A stretch of 11,575 nucleotides of DNA from contig DKPV01000022.1 in NCBI GenBank assembly GCA_002471375.1, positions 1 through 11,575 on the forward strand. The letters run 5' to 3'. Below the pieces are notes generated by a model. It ran no database searches. It was not told the DNA's origin and saw nothing but the letters and a program-made list of their open reading frames with translations. This DNA comes from Flavobacteriales bacterium UBA7325 (GTDB taxonomy: Bacteria > Bacteroidota > Bacteroidia > Flavobacteriales_D > Crocinitomicaceae). The translations under genes were made by a program, and so were the position numbers. Shown piece after piece: positions 7,819 to 11,575 of the stretch. Position 1 is the first letter of the stretch. Each line of letters starts with the position of its first letter.

Positions 7819-9077
7819 GCTGGAGAGATGAAGATATAGATAAGTTGTTTCAGGACAACGCTGCGAATAGCTCTGTCGAGTACAAGAATGCGTACTGGAA
7901 AGAATTTGAAGCTGCATCACTTCCTATCAACAAAGGGAAGAAAGACTTTCTGTGGATTGGAACTGCATTGATGTTTTTGGGTGTAGTCACGACAATGGCG
8001 ATTTACAATCCAAACGATAGCGTAAATGACATGAATGATGTGGTATTTGCTTCCTCCAATGATTCAGCACCAAATAGTAGAGATCGAAATACAAACGTTT
8101 CAGAGCGTAGTCAAGTACTTAAACATACTAACGGAGTAGTTTCTGATGATACGATCGAAGGAATTACTGAGCAATCGGAGTTTGGAAACCGCATTTCAGA
8201 AAGTGGTTCGTATAATGGAGAAAATGGAAGTTCTGCCAGCACGAATAATCCTGGAGTATCTACCCCGACCGTTGTACCTATGCACACTGGTTCAGGTAGC
8301 GACTTGTCAAGTGAGCCTACAAGCGTTAGCTCAAATCCTAGAGTAAGGCCTTATTTGGTAAACGAAAAGAGTGTTTCTGAGTTGGTTGTAAACACTTTGG
8401 CGCTGCGACCATTTTTTACTAGCTACTCGCCTGAGCAAGCAGCAGCGTTAAGTTTGAGCATTCCTCCAATTGATTTAAGAGCGGCGACGTTGTTCTACTT
8501 TGAGTTAAACGGTGGGTTTTCGGAATCAATTGTCTCACCATCTGATCAGTATTCAAATTCATTTGGCGCAGGAGTTGGAGTTGAGATTCAAAAGAGTAGA
8601 TTCAACTTTACCGCTGGCGTGAATGGAAACATCTCCAATCATAAGGATATTCAATTGAGCAGAGAGTCAAAAGTATATGGATTTGGATCGGAATTAATAA
8701 GCACTGAACTTAACTACAGTGAGATTTACTCGCTTGAAGGTAATTTATCCGTTGGTTATTCCTTTGGAAAACATGTGTTGAGCTTAGGCGTTCGACCTTC
8801 GTTCGTTGTTGGATCGAAAGTTCGAGATCGTAGAGTGATTAATGAAATCCTAGTGCATGATATTCAGGGGTATGGCTACATGGATGGATTGAAACGATTT
8901 GGATTGAAACCTCAGATTGGTTATGCATATAAGTTCAAACGAGGATTCACATTGGGTGCAAACCTTGGAATTCAGACGCAAGAAGCATTGAATGAAGATT
9001 ACATTAACGGAGAAAACAATAGATTCCCGTTAGACGGGCAGATCTACTTTAGAAAATCAATTCGACTTAAGAAATAA
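7815..9077 (+). CDS. dual-membrane-spanning anti-sigma-like protein with C-terminal beta-barrel domain (Dma-like)
   Basis: This 420-residue protein has four visible parts. Residues 1-44 are a short hydrophilic cytoplasmic segment with the AYWKEFEA motif (26-33) seen at the N-terminus of Bacteroidota anti-sigma-like proteins. Residues 45-64 are one TM helix preceded by Lys-Gly-Lys-Lys. Residues 65 to about 220 are low-complexity Ser/Asn/Thr-rich sequence, likely a disordered periplasmic tether. Residues about 225-420 alternate polar and hydrophobic residues in about eight Gly/aromatic-rich strands (for example FYFELNGGF at 227-235 and FGAGVGVEI), as in small outer-membrane barrels. The order matches the dual membrane-spanning anti-sigma factors (Dma) of Bacteroides thetaiotaomicron, where the N-terminus holds the ECF sigma factor and the barrel sits in the outer membrane. 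Here that function is inferred from architecture and position. There is a 4-nt overlap with the sigma gene and a 0-nt gap to the next gene. A plain inner-membrane protein with a periplasmic beta domain is the main alternative. Confidence 0.8.
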   Translation: MSWRDEDIDKLFQDNAANSSVEYKNAYWKEFEAASLPINKGKKDFLWIGTALMFLGVVTTMAIYNPNDSVNDMNDVVFASSNDSAPNSRDRNTNVSERSQVLKHTNGVVSDDTIEGITEQSEFGNRISESGSYNGENGSSASTNNPGVSTPTVVPMHTGSGSDLSSEPTSVSSNPRVRPYLVNEKSVSELVVNTLALRPFFTSYSPEQAAALSLSIPPIDLRAATLFYFELNGGFSESIVSPSDQYSNSFGAGVGVEIQKSRFNFTAGVNGNISNHKDIQLSRESKVYGFGSELISTELNYSEIYSLEGNLSVGYSFGKHVLSLGVRPSFVVGSKVRDRRVINEILVHDIQGYGYMDGLKRFGLKPQIGYAYKFKRGFTLGANLGIQTQEALNEDYINGENNRFPLDGQIYFRKSIRLKK

Positions 9078-10166
9078 ATGAGGATGTTAAGCGTGCGTAA
9101 GTACATAGTGGCGATAATAGGAGTTTCAGCATTGATGATTACTTCATGCAAGAAGCATACACCAGAGGTGGCGCAATCAAATGACCCGGTTTTCTCAACT
9201 GCTGGTAATTTTGATGGTGAAAGTTTTTCACTCGTAGCAGGAGACGATAATGCATATATGTTTACCATGCTCAATGTTGAGAATGGTGTGAACCTTTATT
9301 CTGGTAAACTCTCCAATGGAGATTTTTCGATTGAATTGGGGATTTATGATGGCTTTGTTGATTATCAATCTCAAGTGATCCATAGCGAATTGCCAGAGGA
9401 TCTTCTTTACGCGAGCTCATCGAGTAATGCATTATTGGTATTGGATAGGGAGCTATTTGCTAACGTTGATATGATATCTCAGGTTAAATGGATCATCGAT
9501 GGAGACTTTGTTGACTACAATTATGTTGAGATTTACGAGCCAGGTATTTATGATGTTACTGCCGAAATCACCTTTACCGATAGCACGGTAGAAACTTTGA
9601 GTAGTGAGTTGATTGTTGGATATGAGCGACATGCTAACTTTCAAATTAAACATTACTTGAATCAAAACGGACACCTTTCTGCTTGGGTTGATCATGGAGA
9701 AGAGGCAATCGAGAAAGTTCGCTGGTTCCTTGATGGCGTTCCGGTTTCAGATGACTCTCAAGTTCAAATGGATCTCACATCACAGAGCTATAATTTAAGA
9801 GCTGAGGTGTCTTTTGTCAATAGCGTTGTTCGAAAAAAAACAATGTTGGTTGACGGTTCTCTAAGCGGAAAATTTATAGATGATCTTACATTTCTAGAGA
9901 CTGGAATCTTGACGCTTCAAAATCAAGATTATAAGCTTCTTCTGAAGGTTGAAAAGGACAATCAAACATATTGGTCTTCTTACGTAGATAATAATTCAAA
10001 TAACGTTGAATTGACGAGTGTCAAGTACTATGGGATTAACGATCAGGGGGAAGATGTATACAAGTTGTGTGCGCATGTCACTGCAAATGTATCAACGACA
10101 GTTGGTGGTCCTGTTCATGAAGTTGAGTTCGATGCTGCTTTCGGAGTTGCGATTCCGAACGAATGA
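9078..10166 (+). CDS. lipoprotein with two PKD/Ig-like modules, operon partner of the anti-sigma-like gene
   Basis: This 362-residue protein starts with a lipoprotein signal: basic VRK (6-8), hydrophobic core, lipobox ITSC with Cys24 as the lipidated residue, then Lys-Lys. The residues just after Cys24 (KKHTPE) lack the acidic surface-export signal known from Capnocytophaga and Bacteroides, so the default guess is the periplasmic face of the outer membrane. Residues about 38-110 form a Gly/Asp-rich beta domain. Two similar modules follow: VKWIIDGD (136-143) with YDVTAEITF (158-166), and VRWFLDGV (214-221) with YNLRAEVSF (238-246), about 78-80 residues apart, resembling PKD or Ig-like folds. 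A C-terminal region (about 262-362) has no family I recognise. Its ATG directly abuts the upstream TAA; an in-frame ATG at 9084 is an alternative. The ATGA overlap with the next gene implies coupled translation. Confidence 0.75.
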   Translation: MRMLSVRKYIVAIIGVSALMITSCKKHTPEVAQSNDPVFSTAGNFDGESFSLVAGDDNAYMFTMLNVENGVNLYSGKLSNGDFSIELGIYDGFVDYQSQVIHSELPEDLLYASSSSNALLVLDRELFANVDMISQVKWIIDGDFVDYNYVEIYEPGIYDVTAEITFTDSTVETLSSELIVGYERHANFQIKHYLNQNGHLSAWVDHGEEAIEKVRWFLDGVPVSDDSQVQMDLTSQSYNLRAEVSFVNSVVRKKTMLVDGSLSGKFIDDLTFLETGILTLQNQDYKLLLKVEKDNQTYWSSYVDNNSNNVELTSVKYYGINDQGEDVYKLCAHVTANVSTTVGGPVHEVEFDAAFGVAIPNE

Positions 10167-11281
10167 AAATGTGTACTTTTAGGGGAAAACACCACAACAT
10201 GCGATTCGCACTATTACTAGCCTTACTTTTTTCTGGAATGACCTACGGTCAAATTCAAGTAACTCAGTCTGATTTTGCAGATGGTGATGATACGGTTCGT
10301 ATGAGCATCGCCACAGATCCAGCAATCGATTATGCATCGACTGGCACAAATTATACCTGGGACTTTTCTGGATTAGTAGCGGATGAGCAGGTTCTTAAAA
10401 GCTTCTACACAATTGATCAAGGTTCGGCCTTAATGGGCTTCATTTTTGGAATTTTTGCTCCTACGGTTTATCAAGGTACAAACTTCACCGAAACGGATGC
10501 AATTCCATTGGATCAGCTCGGTGGGTTTTTACCGATTAGCATTTCGAACATGAACATTGTTTCTAAAATTGATGCATCAGAGGTTAATTCTCTGGGCTAT
10601 TCAATGGTTGTTGAAGGAACGGAAATTCCGTTTAAATCCGATACGATAGAAACGCGTTATGAGCTTCCAATAGATTATGGTAATGTCTATACTTCTAATG
10701 GTTATACAAACCTTGATTTAAATCCAATCCAGGATGCTGCATGGATTCAATACCGTGACAGAAGCAGTAATGTAGATGGCTGGGGATCGATAACAACACC
10801 ATACGGCACTTTTGATGCATTGAGAATTAGACATGATATCACAGAAGTCGATTCTTTATATATAGGGACTTTTGGAACCTGGATTGAGCTTCCAATTCCA
10901 CCAAGTGTGATTTATGAATGGTGGGCGAACGGTGAACTTGAGCCTATTCTTAGAATTACAACCTCTGACATTCTTGGTGCTATGACGGTTACAAAGATTG
11001 AGTACAAGGATATTTACCTTGGTCTGGATGCTGGAATAGAAGAGCAAACCTTTACTATTGGGGTTTATCCAAACCCTACACAGGATGTGATTACCCTAGA
11101 TGGAGTGAATAAGGGCGCTAGTTTTGCTATAATTGATGCTAACGGTAAAACTATCGATAGCGGGGTTATTAGTACTTCAACTCATATCCTAAATGTTCAT
11201 GATTTTCCAACTGGTAGGTACAACGTGATCATCCGTTCCGAGAATGGAGAGTGGGGTACCACAAATTTTGTGAAGCAATAG
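10163..11281 (+). CDS. secreted protein with type A T9SS C-terminal sorting domain
   Basis: This 372-residue protein is predicted to be exported by Sec and then by the type IX secretion system. The signal peptide hydrophobic core FALLLALLF is at 15-23, with likely cleavage TYG|Q after residue 29. An N-terminal Gln after cleavage is common in Bacteroidota exported proteins, where it is cyclised to pyroglutamate. The middle (30-295) is beta-rich, with the YTWDFSGL and YGTFDALRIRHD stretches seen in other uncharacterised T9SS cargo; I assign no function. The C-terminal 75 residues are a type A sorting domain starting at VYPNPT (301-306), with a GRYNV core near the end, which is normally removed on surface delivery. 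ATG 10163 overlaps the upstream TGA; ATG 10199, 13 nt after AGGGG, would give a more typical signal peptide (MRFALLLALL) and is a real alternative start. Confidence 0.85.
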   Translation: MKMCTFRGKHHNMRFALLLALLFSGMTYGQIQVTQSDFADGDDTVRMSIATDPAIDYASTGTNYTWDFSGLVADEQVLKSFYTIDQGSALMGFIFGIFAPTVYQGTNFTETDAIPLDQLGGFLPISISNMNIVSKIDASEVNSLGYSMVVEGTEIPFKSDTIETRYELPIDYGNVYTSNGYTNLDLNPIQDAAWIQYRDRSSNVDGWGSITTPYGTFDALRIRHDITEVDSLYIGTFGTWIELPIPPSVIYEWWANGELEPILRITTSDILGAMTVTKIEYKDIYLGLDAGIEEQTFTIGVYPNPTQDVITLDGVNKGASFAIIDANGKTIDSGVISTSTHILNVHDFPTGRYNVIIRSENGEWGTTNFVKQ

Positions 11282-11307
11282 TTCAGATCTCCATTCTAAT
11301 TTTATTT
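11241..11307 (+). terminator. terminator-like hairpin closing the sigma-factor operon
   Basis: AGAATGGAGA (11241-11250, inside the coding end) pairs perfectly over 10 bp with TCTCCATTCT (11288-11297). AATTTTATTTT follows immediately. The 37-nt loop can itself fold into a small hairpin (GTGG 11251-11254 with CCAC 11259-11262, or CACA/TGTG at 11260-11272). The strong stem plus U-rich tail fits intrinsic termination before rnpB. The long loop is unusual, so confidence is moderate. Confidence 0.5.
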
Positions 11308-11350
11308 TCCACTGGAATTTAATTATTCTACTATGTTTCTGGTTCCATTC

Positions 11351-11377
11351 TTGAATCAGATAAAACAGTTACCTTTG
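11351..11377 (+). promoter_or_regulatory. promoter of rnpB
   Basis: TACCTTTG (11370-11377) matches TAnnTTTG exactly. It sits about 7 nt before the RNase P RNA 5' end predicted by alignment with the E. coli RNA (about 11384), which is where initiation is expected. A TTG at 11351-11353 lies 16 nt upstream, slightly shorter than the usual 17-23 nt. A weaker TATGTTTC is found at 11332-11339. Confidence 0.5.
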
Positions 11378-11383
11378 ATGCGA

Positions 11384-11575
11384 AAGGCAAACCAGTCTAT
11401 CGCTGGTGAGAATTTATTTTTACGAGAGGAAAGTCCGGGCAGCATAGAGTTCCGTACTTCTTAACGGGAAGGCAATTGTTAGAACTTGTTTTATCGATTG
11501 ACAGAAAGTGCCACAGAAAGGTAAACTACCCTAAGCAATTAGGGGAAAGGTGAAAAGGTGAGGTAAGAGCTCACC
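11384..11575 (+). ncRNA. rnpB: RNase P RNA, class A, 5' part, truncated by window edge
   Basis: This is the catalytic RNA that trims 5' leaders from tRNA precursors. The universally conserved core GAGGAAAGTCCGGGCA is at 11426-11441. Downstream are the conserved GCCACAGAAAGGTAAACTACC region (11510-11530), a P12-like stem CCCTAA/TTAGGG with a GNRA loop GCAA (11529-11544), and GGTGAG/CTCACC closing a GTAAGAG loop (11557-11575), all in the order of class A RNase P RNA. The 5' end is estimated by aligning ACCAGTCTATCGC with the equivalent E. coli segment and could be off by several bases. The 3' half, including the second P4 strand, lies outside the window. Confidence 0.93.

Noticed and set aside
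8146..8346. 66-residue plus-strand open frame inside the anti-sigma-like gene.
   Set aside because: It lies in the low-complexity linker region in another frame, without motif or signal; it is a shadow of the real gene.
1..11575. CRISPR arrays, insertion sequences, prophage genes or toxin-antitoxin pairs.
   Set aside because: I saw no direct-repeat array, no transposase or integrase motif and no terminal inverted repeats; the tRNA end present in the window is not flanked by integration-like sequence.

Overview
The window looks like chromosomal DNA from a Bacteroidota bacterium, most likely a marine-type Flavobacteriales. The reasons are a protein with a type IX secretion (T9SS) C-terminal sorting domain, a DUF2480 protein, a very large DUF2723 membrane protein, several TAnnTTTG-type (-7) promoter elements, near absence of Shine-Dalgarno sequences, and moderate AT richness. 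No insertion sequence, phage gene or CRISPR array is visible.

Layout. (1) 1-48: 5' part of a tRNA-Gln(UUG) gene on the minus strand, cut by the window edge, with a textbook Bacteroidota promoter at 91-122. (2) 289-5213: a two-gene plus-strand unit, a DUF2723/TMEM260-like multi-spanning membrane glycosyltransferase candidate and a NodB-type polysaccharide deacetylase whose GTG start overlaps the preceding TAG stop. (3) 5197-7032: two genes of each orientation meeting in tail-to-tail overlaps. DUF2480 (minus) overlaps the deacetylase by 17 nt, and a SixA-like histidine phosphatase (minus) overlaps a rhomboid protease (plus) by 41 nt. (4) 7033-7248: divergent promoter region with a widely spaced 11-bp inverted repeat. 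(5) 7249-11281: a tightly coupled four-gene operon (ATGA overlap, 0-nt junction, ATGA overlap): ECF sigma factor, a dual-membrane-spanning anti-sigma-like protein (cytoplasmic N-terminus, one TM helix, disordered periplasmic linker, C-terminal beta-barrel domain), a lipoprotein with two PKD-like modules, and a T9SS cargo protein. A terminator-like hairpin closes it. (6) About 11384 to the end: the 5' part of the class A RNase P RNA gene rnpB, cut by the window edge, with its own promoter.

The most interesting part is region 5. Its gene order suggests a signalling unit in which the state of the outer membrane or cell surface is passed through a single polypeptide spanning both membranes to an ECF sigma factor. 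The architecture matches the 'dual membrane-spanning anti-sigma' (Dma) proteins described in Bacteroides thetaiotaomicron. Here the unit also carries a lipoprotein and a T9SS-exported protein as fixed operon partners. The other genes look like ordinary envelope and housekeeping functions.
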